This document shows positions 27,565 through 36,994 of a DNA stretch of 64,000 nucleotides, one piece after another. A model generated the notes under the pieces. It was not told the DNA's origin. It did not search any database and saw only the letters and a program-made list of their open reading frames with translations. Location of the stretch: assembly GCF_010727605.1 (NCBI RefSeq), contig NZ_AP022568.1, positions 62,001 through 126,000 of the forward strand. Reading direction: 5' to 3'. A program made the translations under genes and the position numbers. The DNA is from Mycobacterium simiae (GTDB lineage: Bacteria; Actinomycetota; Actinomycetes; Mycobacteriales; Mycobacteriaceae). The first letter of the stretch is position 1. Each line of letters begins with the position of its first letter.

Positions 27565-28674
27565 TTACCTGGAAGCAAGCACCCGATTCGGCTCATCCGC
27601 GGGGGTACTTTCTCGCGCAGCGCGGCGGGCACGATTTTCCCGGAGCGCTTGCTGGGCGGACTCCAGAGTGATGTTGCGCGGATCGATGCCTTCCCGCTCA
27701 AAGCCTGCCACCGCAATGGGCAAGTAGAGAAATTTCAGCGGGAGAAGACGCTCGGCAATTGCGTAAACCCGTCGATACATATGCATGAAGCGGCGGGACA
27801 TCTCCTCGTCCTCGGGAGTCCACTCGAGATTGAACAGCTCCCGCACGTGCTGCGGAAAACTATTGACAACGACTTGCCGCCGCGCCGCCACCCAGGGCCA
27901 CACGAACTTTTTCATGACTGCCGGCCACCACCGCGGCGCCGGGCGGCGCTCCATAAATTGTTCCAGCATGACCTGCGTTACTTGTGAGTTCACCAAGTGA
28001 TTACGCTCGATGTTTTCCAGATACCGCTCGAAATCGTCGTAGGTGTCCGGCTGCGGGCTGTCGTCCACCCCCCACATGCTGTACCACTCCTTCGATTCCT
28101 GAAAGATTTGTTCTTTCATTGCCCGCGGCATCGACCCGCCGAAATAAAGCTGCTCGGTTATTATTATCAATAGGTGATAGAAGAAAGTAACATGCGCAAA
28201 GTAGAAGGTCTCGGCATTCAACGCATGATACGTGCCGTCTTGCAGCTCACCTTTGACCGACTTGTGCATATTCCGCGTCTTCAGTCCATATTTCTTTGCC
28301 TCTTCCGGGGCGTCGTACACGGTGCCATAAATGTACTCGCGAGATCGCTGCCGCCGTACTTTATATATCTTAGCGCGCGCACCGAAAGAACTATCCCCGG
28401 TGAAAAGAACGGAATTCGTAGTCGCTTTCGCCATCTGGGGCCACGCTCCCGCGATGGTGCCCACCACTCCGCTGCCGAAAAATATCACGTCAAGACGACC
28501 CCAATACTTCCATATCAGGGAGTCCGCGGGAATCGGGTGCTGAAACAGTTCTTTTCGCGACAAACTGTTATCACCAGTAAATTCTGTCACCCGAACATCT
28601 TCCGGAATCACGAGCTCTGGGTCGAACGTTGTCTGCATGATTTTCTTGAGCGCCCTGATACCCCGGACCGCCAT
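27565..28674 (-). CDS. Oxygenase MpaB/DUF2236 family protein, AT-richer than its neighbours
   Basis: A 369-residue protein of the DUF2236 (MpaB, latex-clearing-protein-related) family, expected to bind heme and act as an oxygenase or oxidase. Family-like segments are MHKSVKGELQDGTYHALNAE and TFYFAHVTFFYHLL around residues 135-170, and WPWVAARRQVVV. No signal peptide is seen, though a hydrophobic stretch (LDVIFFGSGVVGTIAGAW) lies near residue 60. Base use is unlike the rest of the window: AT-rich runs such as TATATATCTTA near 28360 and TTATTATTATCAATA near 28158. With a tRNA gene 185 bp away, this suggests acquisition by transfer. Confidence 0.8.
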   Translation of the reverse strand: MAVRGIRALKKIMQTTFDPELVIPEDVRVTEFTGDNSLSRKELFQHPIPADSLIWKYWGRLDVIFFGSGVVGTIAGAWPQMAKATTNSVLFTGDSSFGARAKIYKVRRQRSREYIYGTVYDAPEEAKKYGLKTRNMHKSVKGELQDGTYHALNAETFYFAHVTFFYHLLIIITEQLYFGGSMPRAMKEQIFQESKEWYSMWGVDDSPQPDTYDDFERYLENIERNHLVNSQVTQVMLEQFMERRPAPRWWPAVMKKFVWPWVAARRQVVVNSFPQHVRELFNLEWTPEDEEMSRRFMHMYRRVYAIAERLLPLKFLYLPIAVAGFEREGIDPRNITLESAQQALRENRARRAARESTPADEPNRVLASR

Positions 28675-29121
28675 GTGAACTCCTTGTATTGCAAATACGC
28701 GTTGCGTGGTTGACCTCAGCGCCGGCCGTTCACTCGCCCCGCCTCGGGTCGCTGAGGGACTATCTGCCTCACCTAACCACCGCTATGTCGACTGTGTCTT
28801 GGGTTTGCAGACAGTGCCGTCCTCGACGGCGGTCCCGGTTGCTGTGTGGGTAACCGATGCTTCCCCGACGGGCCTGCATCGCCCTCCAGGTCACCCCGCT
28901 GACGGAATCATCTGTCGGACAATGCATTCGCCTGGATGCGCCGGTTGCGTTTGCAGGTGCGTCAATAAAACGCTAGAGCCTCCGCGGTGATCCGCGAGAA
29001 TCCTTGGCGGACAACGTCGTTGGTTCGGACGCAACCGATACTGCGCCGATCGGGGCTCCCCGCAGCGCGGCAGCGAACCGCCACGCTGGGTATACGCCCA
29101 TTTTGCGGTTACGCTTTGACC
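28675..29121. other. Intergenic region between the MpaB-family gene and adenylate cyclase
   Basis: A 447-bp divergent spacer. The frames that remain open across it have no ribosome site or family likeness. A short hairpin (CGCGG, TGAT, CCGCG) lies at 28983-28996. No promoter could be assigned with confidence; presumably those of both neighbours lie here. Confidence 0.5.
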
Positions 29122-30462
29122 GTGGCGGCTAAGAAATGCGGTGCCCCACCGAGTCGGCCGGACGGGTCGACGCGCCCGGACTGTAAAGCGGCGGTGCGGG
29201 CCGAGACCCGCGCCCGCAGCCAGCACTACGCCGACAGCAATGCCCGACGGGTGCGGGTGCTCAACATCAACGCCCTAATGGGCGTACTGGTGTGTTTCGT
29301 CTTCGCCATCCTCGGTTTCTGGTCGGGACCGGCGGCCTACACCATCCAGATCGTCAACGTCTGCACCGGCGTGATTTTCGCCTGCGTCCCATGGCTCAAG
29401 CGTTTCGGGGAATTGGTTGCGCCACTTACGTTTATCTTCACCGCCTACGCCGCGGTCGTCGTGACCTGCTGGCATGTGGGTACCGGCGGCGGGGTGCAGT
29501 ACTACCTGGTGACCACCGCCAGCCTGGTGGTGTTGCAGCTCGGCATTGAACGGATCGGCCTTGCGGCATTACTGGCCACCCTCGGTGCCGCGCTCGTCAT
29601 CACACTGCAGTTCCTTGTCCCCCGCTCCACCGGATTGGAACCGCCGTGGGCGATGACGATGAGCTTCGTGATCACCACCCTGTCGGCGTGCGCGATGGTG
29701 GTCGTGACCGTGTGGTACGCCATGCGCGACACCCAACGCGCCGAGGCCGGGATGGAAGCCGAGTACGAGCGCTCGGAGGCATTGTTGGCCAACATGTTGC
29801 CGGCCAGCGTCGCCGAACGACTCAAAGAACCAGAGCGCAATGTCATCGCTGACCGATACGACGAAGCCTCGGTTCTGTTCGCCGACATGGTCGGCTTCAC
29901 CGAGCGCGCCAGCACCACCGCGCCGTGCGACCTGGTCAAGTTCCTGGACCGGCTCTACAGCGCGTTCGACGAGCTGGTCGACCGGCACGGCCTGGAGAAA
30001 ATCAAGGTCAGCGGCGACTCGTACATGGTGGTCAGCGGAGTCCCGCGACCAAGGCCCGACCACGTACAGGCCCTGGCGGACTTCGCCCTCGACATGGTCG
30101 CGACGGCGGCCGAACTCAAGGACCCGCATGGCCTGTCGGTGCCATTGCGGATCGGCTTTGCGACCGGCCCGGTGGTGGCGGGCGTCGTGGGCTCGCGGCG
30201 CTTTTTCTACGACGTGTGGGGCGACGCCGTCAATGTCGCGGCTCGGATGGAGTCGACGGACTCCGTGGGACAGATCCAAGTCCCCGAGGATGTCTACGAG
30301 CGCCTGAAGGGCGAATTCGTGCTGCAGGAGCGCGGCCGCATTGAGGTCAAAGGCAAAGGCCTGATGCGGACCTGGTACCTCATCGGCCGGCGGCCGGCGC
30401 CTCGCGACGAGAGCGACCTGGCGATCGAGACACCGCGCACAACGCACGGCGCCACGGTCTAA
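29122..30462 (+). CDS. cya: Class III membrane adenylate cyclase (Rv1625c/Cya-like)
   Basis: A 446-residue cyclase (443 in M. tuberculosis), forming cAMP from ATP. Six membrane helices span residues 45-215, then a signalling helix (AEAGMEAEYERSEALLANMLP) leads to the catalytic domain. Residues are intact: metal-binding Asp255 (FADMVGFTE) and Asp299 (SGDSYM), ATP-selecting Lys295 and Asp364 (YDVWGD), and transition-state Asn371 and Arg375. One chain carries all of these, so it functions as a homodimer. GTG 29122 gives the same N-terminus as M. tuberculosis (VAAKKCGAPP). The 42-bp gap to the DUF308 gene suggests co-transcription. Confidence 0.95.
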   Translation: MAAKKCGAPPSRPDGSTRPDCKAAVRAETRARSQHYADSNARRVRVLNINALMGVLVCFVFAILGFWSGPAAYTIQIVNVCTGVIFACVPWLKRFGELVAPLTFIFTAYAAVVVTCWHVGTGGGVQYYLVTTASLVVLQLGIERIGLAALLATLGAALVITLQFLVPRSTGLEPPWAMTMSFVITTLSACAMVVVTVWYAMRDTQRAEAGMEAEYERSEALLANMLPASVAERLKEPERNVIADRYDEASVLFADMVGFTERASTTAPCDLVKFLDRLYSAFDELVDRHGLEKIKVSGDSYMVVSGVPRPRPDHVQALADFALDMVATAAELKDPHGLSVPLRIGFATGPVVAGVVGSRRFFYDVWGDAVNVAARMESTDSVGQIQVPEDVYERLKGEFVLQERGRIEVKGKGLMRTWYLIGRRPAPRDESDLAIETPRTTHGATV

Positions 30463-30503
30463 AGTCCCTATCCGCCATACCTGGGGTATGCCACAGTGTG
30501 GCT

Positions 30504-31079
30504 ATGCAGCCCGCTGAAGTTCCGAGCATGTTGCCGCACTTATGGAAGGCCACGCTGGCATCGGGAGCGATGACCCTAATCGTCGGCATCGTGGTGCTCG
30601 CGTGGCCGGGCATCTCGGTGCTCGCCGCGGCGATCGCGTTCGGGGTGTATCTGCTGATCACCGGGGTGGCGCAGGTCATGTTCGCATTCAGCCTGCAGGT
30701 GTCGGCGGGCGGACGCGTTCTGTTGTTCGTCAGCGGCGCGGCGTCATTGGTTCTGGCGGTGTTGGCGTTTCGCCACTTCGGCAACGCGGTCCTGCTACTG
30801 GCCATCTGGATCGGCATTGGGTTCATCTTCCGCGGGGTCGCGACGACTATTTCCGCGATCAGCGACGCGACGCTACCGGGGCGGGGGTGGTCGATCGTTC
30901 TCGGCGTGCTCACCCTGCTGGCCGGCCTCGTGGTGTTGGCGTCACCGTTCGCGTCGATCATCACGCTGGCGCTGGTGGTCGGTGTCTGGCTGGTCGTCAT
31001 CGGCGTCTTGGAAGCCGTCGCCTCGTTCGGGATCCGGAAAGCCGCCAGACAACTCGAGCGTGGCGCCGACCCAGCCTAG
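30504..31079 (+). CDS. DUF308/HdeD-like membrane protein (Rv1624c-like)
   Basis: A 191-residue protein with six hydrophobic segments arranged as a repeat of three, typical of the DUF308 (HdeD) family. HdeD is an acid-resistance membrane protein in enterobacteria; the role in mycobacteria is unknown. Conserved bits are WPGISVLAAAIAFGVYLLITG and WIGIGFIFRGVA. ATG 30504 is taken; a GTG two codons earlier is also possible. It lies just upstream of cydA, as Rv1624c does in M. tuberculosis. Confidence 0.85.
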   Translation: MQPAEVPSMLPHLWKATLASGAMTLIVGIVVLAWPGISVLAAAIAFGVYLLITGVAQVMFAFSLQVSAGGRVLLFVSGAASLVLAVLAFRHFGNAVLLLAIWIGIGFIFRGVATTISAISDATLPGRGWSIVLGVLTLLAGLVVLASPFASIITLALVVGVWLVVIGVLEAVASFGIRKAARQLERGADPA

Positions 31080-31123
31080 CTACTACACTCCGTCGTAGAC
31101 CCTGCAGCCATGGGAGATGACCG

Positions 31124-32578
31124 ATGAATGTCGTCGACGTTTCGCGGTGGCAATTCGGTATCACTACCGTCTACCACTTCATCTTTGTGCCGCTGACGAT
31201 CGGGCTGGCTCCCCTGATCGCGGTCATGCAAACGATTTGGGTGGCGACGGGAAACGCGGCCTGGTACCGGCTGACCAAGTTCTTCGGCAAGCTGTTCCTG
31301 ATCAACTTCGCGATCGGGGTGGCGACGGGGATCGTGCAGGAATTTCAGTTCGGCATGAACTGGTCCCAATACTCGAAGTTCGTCGGCGATATCTTCGGCG
31401 CCCCGCTGGCCATGGAGGGCTTGGCCGCGTTCTTCTTCGAATCGACCTTCCTCGGCCTGTGGATCTTCGGCTGGAGCCGGCTGCCGCGGCTGGTGCATCT
31501 GGCCTGCATGTGGATCGTGGCGATCTCGGTCAACGTGTCCGCGTTCTTCATCATTTCGGCGAATTCGTTCATGCAGCACCCGGTGGGGGCGCATTACAAC
31601 CCGTCGACGCGGCGCGCGGAGCTGGATAGCATCGGCGCGCTGCTCAGCAATAACACCGGGCGAGCAGCGTTTTCGCATGCCGTGACCGGCGCGCTGTTGA
31701 CGGCGGGCACCTTCGTCGCCGCGGTCAGCGCCTGGTGGCTGGTCCGCGCGCACCGCAACGGCGACGTCGACCTCGGCCGCGTGTTCCGCCCGGCCGCCAT
31801 CCTGGGATGTTGGGTGGCATTGCTGGCCACCGTCGGGCTGTTCTTCACCGGCGATCAACAGGGCAAGCTGATGTTCCAGCAGCAGCCGATGAAGATGGCG
31901 TCGGCAGAATCGTTGTGCGACACCGAAACCGATCCGGACTTCTCCATCCTGACGGTCGGCACCCACAACAACTGCGACAGCGTCACCCGTGTCATCGAGG
32001 TCCCCTACGTCTTGCCGTTCCTCGCGGAAAGCAAATTCAGCGGCGTGACACTGCAAGGCGTGCGCAATATCCAGCAGGACTACGAGCAGCGCTTCGGGCC
32101 AAACGACTACCGGCCCAACTTGTTCGTCACGTACTGGTCGTTTCGCATGATGATCGGGTTGATGGCCATCCCGGTCTTGTTCGCGCTCACCACGTTATGG
32201 CTGACACGGCGTGGACGCACCCCGGACAAACCGTGGTACTCCTGGTTCGCGCTGCTGACCATTCCCACGCCGTTCCTGGCCAACAGCGCCGGGTGGGTGT
32301 TCACCGAAATGGGCCGCCAGCCATGGATCGTCGCCCCCAACCCGACCGGCGACCAGCATGTCCGGTTGACCGTCAGCGCGGGAGTCTCCGATCACGCCGC
32401 CGGCATGGTCGTCACCTCGCTGGTGACGTTCACGTTGGTTTACGCGCTGCTGGCGGTCATCTGGTTCTTCCTGCTCAAGCGCTACGTCGTCGAGGGCCCG
32501 CTGGAGCACGACGCCGAACCCGCGCCGCCGAAAGCACCCGGTGACGACGAAGTTGCGCCGCTGTCGTTCGCTTACTGA
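31124..32578 (+). CDS. cydA: Cytochrome bd quinol oxidase subunit I
   Basis: A 484-residue membrane subunit holding the hemes of the bd-type terminal oxidase, which oxidises menaquinol and reduces oxygen at high affinity without pumping protons. The N-terminal half carries the heme b595 ligand (His18, in VYHFIFVPLTIGL), the conserved glutamates in AMEGLAAFFFEST and the Q-loop side. A second conserved block is NSAGWVFTEMGRQPW. The ribosome site GGGAGATG lies just before ATG 31124. The 30-bp gap to cydB and the order cydA-cydB-cydD-cydC show one operon. Confidence 0.97.
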   Translation: MNVVDVSRWQFGITTVYHFIFVPLTIGLAPLIAVMQTIWVATGNAAWYRLTKFFGKLFLINFAIGVATGIVQEFQFGMNWSQYSKFVGDIFGAPLAMEGLAAFFFESTFLGLWIFGWSRLPRLVHLACMWIVAISVNVSAFFIISANSFMQHPVGAHYNPSTRRAELDSIGALLSNNTGRAAFSHAVTGALLTAGTFVAAVSAWWLVRAHRNGDVDLGRVFRPAAILGCWVALLATVGLFFTGDQQGKLMFQQQPMKMASAESLCDTETDPDFSILTVGTHNNCDSVTRVIEVPYVLPFLAESKFSGVTLQGVRNIQQDYEQRFGPNDYRPNLFVTYWSFRMMIGLMAIPVLFALTTLWLTRRGRTPDKPWYSWFALLTIPTPFLANSAGWVFTEMGRQPWIVAPNPTGDQHVRLTVSAGVSDHAAGMVVTSLVTFTLVYALLAVIWFFLLKRYVVEGPLEHDAEPAPPKAPGDDEVAPLSFAY

Positions 32579-32608
32579 TCCGCAGATCAACCCGAAAGGA
32601 GCTCACCA

Positions 32609-33661
32609 ATGCCATTGCAGGAGCTGTGGTTCGGTGTCATCGCGGTGTTGTTCCTCGGCTTTTTCATCCTCGAGGGCTTCGACTTCGGCGTCGGCATGCT
32701 GATGGAGCCGTTCGCGCGCTCGACCCGTTCGATCGCCGGCGGGGATCCGGAAATTCACCGGCGGACCGCGCTCAACACCATCGGCCCGGTGTGGGACGGC
32801 AACGAAGTCTGGCTGATCACCGCCGGCGCGGGGATGTTCGCGGCGTTTCCCGGCTGGTATGCCACCGTGTTCTCCACCCTGTACCTGCCGCTGTTAGCGA
32901 TCCTGTTCGGCATGATCCTGCGTGCCGTCGCAATCGAATGGCGCGGCAAGATCGATGATCCCGGCTGGCGCACCCGGGCCGACATCGGCATCGCGGCCGG
33001 ATCGTGGCTGCCCGCGGTGCTGTGGGGTGTCGCGTTCGCCGCGCTGGTCCGCGGCCTGCCGGTAGACGCCGCGGGGCACGTCCACCTCTCGATCGGCGAT
33101 GTGCTCAACGCCTACACCCTGCTGGGCGGCTTGGCCACAGCCGGGTTGTTCCTGTTGTACGGCGCGGTATTCGTGATGTTGAAGACGTCCGGTGCGATTC
33201 GCGACGACGCGCACCGGTTCGCGGTGCGCCTGTCGCTGCCGGTGACGGGACTCGTTGCCGCTTTTGGCATTTGGACCCAGTTGGCGCACGGCAAGAACTG
33301 GACCTGGTTGGTGCTGGCGGTGGCCGTCGTCGCACAACTGGGCGCCGTCGCGCTGGTGTGGCGACGCGGCTCCGACGGCTGGGCATTCACCTGCACGGCG
33401 CTGGTCGTGGCGGCGGTGGTCATCCTGCTGTTCGGCGTGCTCTACCCCAATCTGGTGCCTTCGACGCTGAACCCGCAATGGAGCGTCACGATTTACAACG
33501 CGTCGTCGACGCCGTACACGCTCAAGATCATGACCTGGGTGACCGCGTTCTTGGCGCCGCTGACGGTTGTGTACCAGGCATGGACCTACTGGGTTTTCCG
33601 GCAACGCATTTCGACTGACCGGATCCCGCCACCGATCGGCCTGTCGAGGCGTCCGTCCTGA
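32609..33661 (+). CDS. cydB: Cytochrome bd quinol oxidase subunit II
   Basis: A 350-residue integral protein with about eight to nine helices. Conserved motifs include FFILEGFDFGVGML near the start, GPVWDGNEVWLITAGAGMFAAFP around residue 55 and FLLYGAVFVMLKT. It pairs with CydA in the oxidase. A strong AAAGGAG ribosome site precedes ATG 32609. Its stop overlaps a CTG that is likely the cydD start (CTGA). Confidence 0.96.
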   Translation: MPLQELWFGVIAVLFLGFFILEGFDFGVGMLMEPFARSTRSIAGGDPEIHRRTALNTIGPVWDGNEVWLITAGAGMFAAFPGWYATVFSTLYLPLLAILFGMILRAVAIEWRGKIDDPGWRTRADIGIAAGSWLPAVLWGVAFAALVRGLPVDAAGHVHLSIGDVLNAYTLLGGLATAGLFLLYGAVFVMLKTSGAIRDDAHRFAVRLSLPVTGLVAAFGIWTQLAHGKNWTWLVLAVAVVAQLGAVALVWRRGSDGWAFTCTALVVAAVVILLFGVLYPNLVPSTLNPQWSVTIYNASSTPYTLKIMTWVTAFLAPLTVVYQAWTYWVFRQRISTDRIPPPIGLSRRPS

Positions 33662-35331
33662 GTACGCGTAGCTCCCGGGCGCCCCTGGACCCGCGACTGT
33701 GGCGGGCGTCGGCCGCGTTGCGGCGCTACCTGGCCGCCACGGTGAGCTGCGGAGTGCTGATCTCCGCCTGCGCGATCGGCTCGGCAATCGTGTTGGCGCG
33801 CATCGTGGCGGGGGTCATCACCGAACCCTCGACCCGTCACCCGCACGCGTGGCTCGGCCCGCTGTCGATCCTGCTGGCGCTGTGGGTCATTCGCACGGTC
33901 GCGCACTGGCTGCAGGCCCGGCTGGGCCACCGCGGCGCCAGCGCGGTGATCGCCGATCTCAACAGCCAGGTCCTCGCCGCCGTCACCGGCCGCCAACCCG
34001 GCGAGCTCGCCGCGCAACGCGACGCGGCGACCGCGGTGGTCACCCGGGGCCTCGACGGCCTGCGACCGTATTTCACCAGCTATGTACCGACCTTGCTGCT
34101 GGCGGCGGTGCTGACTCCAGCAAGTGTGGCGGTGATCGCCTGCTTCGACCTGAAATCGACTGTGATCGTGGTGATCACGCTGCCCCTAATCCCGATCTTC
34201 ATGGTCCTCATCGGGTTGGCGACCGCCGATCGATCGGCGGCGGCGCTGGCCGCGATGACAACCCTGCAGGGCCGGCTGCTGGACTTGATTGCCGGTGTAC
34301 CCACCCTGCGTGCCCTGGGACGCGCCTCCGGCCCGGAGTGCCGCATCGGCGAACTGGCTGCGGCGCACCGACGCTCGGCGCTGGCGACGTTGCGTATCGC
34401 GTTCCTCTCGGCGCTGGTGCTCGAGCTGCTCGCCACGTTGGGGGTCGCGTTGATCGCGGTCGGTATTGGGCTGCGTCTGGTGTTCGGCGAGATGAGCCTC
34501 GCCACCGGATTGACGGTGCTGCTGCTGGCACCCGACGTGTATTGGCCGCTGCGCCGCATCGGAGTGGAATTTCATGCCGCGCAGGACGGCCGAACCGCGG
34601 CCGACGAGGCGTTCGCACTGATCGGCGCGCCCACGGCTACGTCGGGGCGCAGCCGCACGATCAGCGCTGCGGGCGCGCACATCCGGCTGCACAAACTCAG
34701 CGTGGCCGGGCGAGACGGCCGCGCACCGTGCGAGCTGACCGCGGTGCTCCCGCCAGCCCGGGTGACCGTGTTGACCGGAGGAAACGGCGCGGGCAAGACC
34801 ACCACGCTGCAGGTCATCGCCGGGCTCACGGTCCCATCCAGCGGCCGCGTCACCGTGGACGGGATCGACGTCACCGAACTGGATCCCGCGCACTGGTGGC
34901 AACAGCTTTCCTGGCTGCCGCAACGCCCTGTGCTGGTCCCCGGCACCGTCGAGGACAACCTGCACCTGTTCGGTGAGCTGGACGATATCGAAAATGCCTG
35001 TGCCGCATCTGGGTTCGATGCGGTACTGCGGGAGCTTCCTGACGGCCTGAACACCGCGCTCGGCCGTGGCGGGGTGGGGCTGTCGCTGGGCGAGCGGCAG
35101 CGGCTGGGATTGGCCCGGGCGTTCGGGGCCGCCGCGCCGGTGCTGCTGCTCGACGAACCCACCGCGCACTTGGACGCCCGCACCGAAGGCCACGTGCTGC
35201 GGTCTATCGTCGAGCGAGCACGCGCCGGTGTTACGGTCGTGCTGGTCGGTCATCGGCAGTCGGTGGTCGCGATCGCCGACCAGGTCGTCGAGGTCATGTC
35301 AGAGGGGCGGGCGCGTTATGCGCCGGTCTGA
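33658..35331 (+). CDS. cydD: Cysteine/glutathione ABC exporter subunit CydD (half-transporter)
   Basis: A 557-residue half-transporter: six helices, then an ATPase with Walker A GGNGAGKTT, signature LSLGERQRLGLARA (LSLGE in place of LSGGQ) and Walker B VLLLDEPTAHLD. With CydC it exports thiols to the periplasm, needed for cytochrome bd assembly. The start is unsettled. TTG 33718 is the first common start, but the family-like residues APLDPRLWRASAALRRYLA extend upstream to CTG 33658, which overlaps the cydB stop as CTGA. I take CTG; the protein is otherwise 20 residues shorter. Confidence 0.9.
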   Translation: MSTRSSRAPLDPRLWRASAALRRYLAATVSCGVLISACAIGSAIVLARIVAGVITEPSTRHPHAWLGPLSILLALWVIRTVAHWLQARLGHRGASAVIADLNSQVLAAVTGRQPGELAAQRDAATAVVTRGLDGLRPYFTSYVPTLLLAAVLTPASVAVIACFDLKSTVIVVITLPLIPIFMVLIGLATADRSAAALAAMTTLQGRLLDLIAGVPTLRALGRASGPECRIGELAAAHRRSALATLRIAFLSALVLELLATLGVALIAVGIGLRLVFGEMSLATGLTVLLLAPDVYWPLRRIGVEFHAAQDGRTAADEAFALIGAPTATSGRSRTISAAGAHIRLHKLSVAGRDGRAPCELTAVLPPARVTVLTGGNGAGKTTTLQVIAGLTVPSSGRVTVDGIDVTELDPAHWWQQLSWLPQRPVLVPGTVEDNLHLFGELDDIENACAASGFDAVLRELPDGLNTALGRGGVGLSLGERQRLGLARAFGAAAPVLLLDEPTAHLDARTEGHVLRSIVERARAGVTVVLVGHRQSVVAIADQVVEVMSEGRARYAPV

Positions 35332-36994
35332 TCCGCTGCTGCTCGCGGTCGGCTTGCTGCGGCCCCGCCTCCCCCGCCTCCTGGCGGCGATCGCGCTGGG
35401 GGTGCTGTCGCTGGGCAGTGCGCTCGCGCTGGCCGGGGTGTCGGCGTGGCTGATCACGCGGGCCTGGCAGATGCCGCCCATCCTCGACCTGTCCGTCGCG
35501 GTCGTCGCGGTGCGGATGTTCGCGATCTCGCGCGGCGTGCTGCACTACTGCGAGCGACTGGCCACCCACGACACCGCGTTGCGCGCGGCCGGTGTTGCCC
35601 GCACGGAGATCTACCACCGACTGGCACACGGCTCGACCGCGGCGGCCGTCCGGCTGCACAGCGGCGAACTGGTGGCACGGGTCGGCGCCGACGTCGACGA
35701 ACTGGCCAATGTCGTGGTACGCGCGCTCGTGCCGATCGGCGTCGCCGCGGTGCTGGGGGTCGCGGCGACCGCTACCGTCGCGATCATTTCGCCGGTGGCC
35801 GGCGCGGTGCTGGTGCTGTGTCTGCTCGGCACGGGCGTGGTGGCGCCCCGGCTGGCCGGCCAAGCCGCGGCGACGCAGGAAGAGGTTGCCCGTCAACATC
35901 GTTCCGAGCGCGACACGTCGGCAATGATCGCCCTCGAGCATGCCCCCGAGCTTCGGGTCGCCGGCGCCTTGCCCGCGGTCATCGCCGACGCCCACCGCCG
36001 TCAACTGCAATGGAGCGATGCCCTGGACTCGGCCGGGAAGCCGGCCGCACTGGCCGAGGCCATGCCGACCGCTGCCGTGGGGATCAGTGTGCTCGGTGCG
36101 GTCATCGCGGGCATCGGGTTGGCCCCGGCGGTCGCCCCCACCACGCTTGCGGTGCTGATGTTGTTGCCGCTGTCGGCGTTCGAAGCGATGACGCCGTTGC
36201 CGGCCGCCGCCATCCAGCTGACCCGCTCGCGCATTGCCGCGCGCCGTCTGCTCGACCTGACTCCCCGCGCCAGCACACCCGAGCCTGCAACGCCGGCACC
36301 AATACCGGCCGGCACAGCGCGGCTGTCCGCCGACGCGCACTGCGGTCATGCTCGTGGCGACGCTCAGCAGGTGACGCTCGACCTCGCACCCGGCGCGCGC
36401 CTGGTCGTCACGGGGCCCAGCGGCTCCGGCAAGACGACGCTGCTGATGACACTTGCCGGACTGCTGCCGCCGTTAGACGGTGCGGTGCGGTTGAACGGAA
36501 TCGACATCGGCCGCTTCGACGCAGCGGTATTACCGTGCGCCATCGGCTTTTTCGCCGAGGACGCGCACATTTTTGCGACAACGGTGCGAGACAACCTGCT
36601 GGTCGCCCGGGGCGACTGCGACGACGACGAATTGGCGGCGGTCTTGCAGGCGGTCGGGCTCGGGGACTGGCTTGCCGATTTGCCCCAGGGGCTTTCGACG
36701 GTGCTGACGGGTGGTGCGCAGGCGGTCTCCGCCGGTCAGCGCCGACGGTTGCTGCTGGCCCGCGCAGTGCTCTCGCCGGCCCGTATCGTGCTGCTCGACG
36801 AGCCCACCGAGCATCTCGAAACCGCCGACGCTGAGCGGTTTTTGGCGACGCTACTCACCCCGGATGCGGGCCTGATGGCCGGGGACCGGACGGTGGTGAT
36901 CGCTACTCATCACTTGCCCGCGGGCATGCGCTGCGCCGAACTGCGCGTCGGCTCGGCGATCGACGGCGCTACAAGTGACGCCGACGTGGCATGA
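35318..36994 (+). CDS. cydC: Cysteine/glutathione ABC exporter subunit CydC (half-transporter)
   Basis: A 558-residue half-transporter partner of CydD. Six helices come first (LAAIALGVLSLGSALALAGVSAWLITRAWQMPP is typical of CydC), with the conserved YCERLATHDTALR loop. The ATPase has Walker A GPSGSGKTT, signature VSAGQRRRLLLARA (SAGQ instead of SGGQ), and Walker B RIVLLDEPTEHLE. Atypical signatures in both subunits are worth noting. It overlaps cydD by 14 bp and its stop overlaps the convergent DUF2156 gene by 26 bp. Confidence 0.93.
   Translation: MRRSDPLLLAVGLLRPRLPRLLAAIALGVLSLGSALALAGVSAWLITRAWQMPPILDLSVAVVAVRMFAISRGVLHYCERLATHDTALRAAGVARTEIYHRLAHGSTAAAVRLHSGELVARVGADVDELANVVVRALVPIGVAAVLGVAATATVAIISPVAGAVLVLCLLGTGVVAPRLAGQAAATQEEVARQHRSERDTSAMIALEHAPELRVAGALPAVIADAHRRQLQWSDALDSAGKPAALAEAMPTAAVGISVLGAVIAGIGLAPAVAPTTLAVLMLLPLSAFEAMTPLPAAAIQLTRSRIAARRLLDLTPRASTPEPATPAPIPAGTARLSADAHCGHARGDAQQVTLDLAPGARLVVTGPSGSGKTTLLMTLAGLLPPLDGAVRLNGIDIGRFDAAVLPCAIGFFAEDAHIFATTVRDNLLVARGDCDDDELAAVLQAVGLGDWLADLPQGLSTVLTGGAQAVSAGQRRRLLLARAVLSPARIVLLDEPTEHLETADAERFLATLLTPDAGLMAGDRTVVIATHHLPAGMRCAELRVGSAIDGATSDADVA

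Noticed and set aside
27380-28674. Integrative element at the tRNA gene
   Set aside because: No integrase and no visible repeat of the tRNA 3' end; only compositional bias supports transfer.
28706-28990. A 94-codon plus-strand open frame before the adenylate cyclase
   Set aside because: No ribosome site, no recognisable domain, and composition expected by chance in GC-rich DNA.
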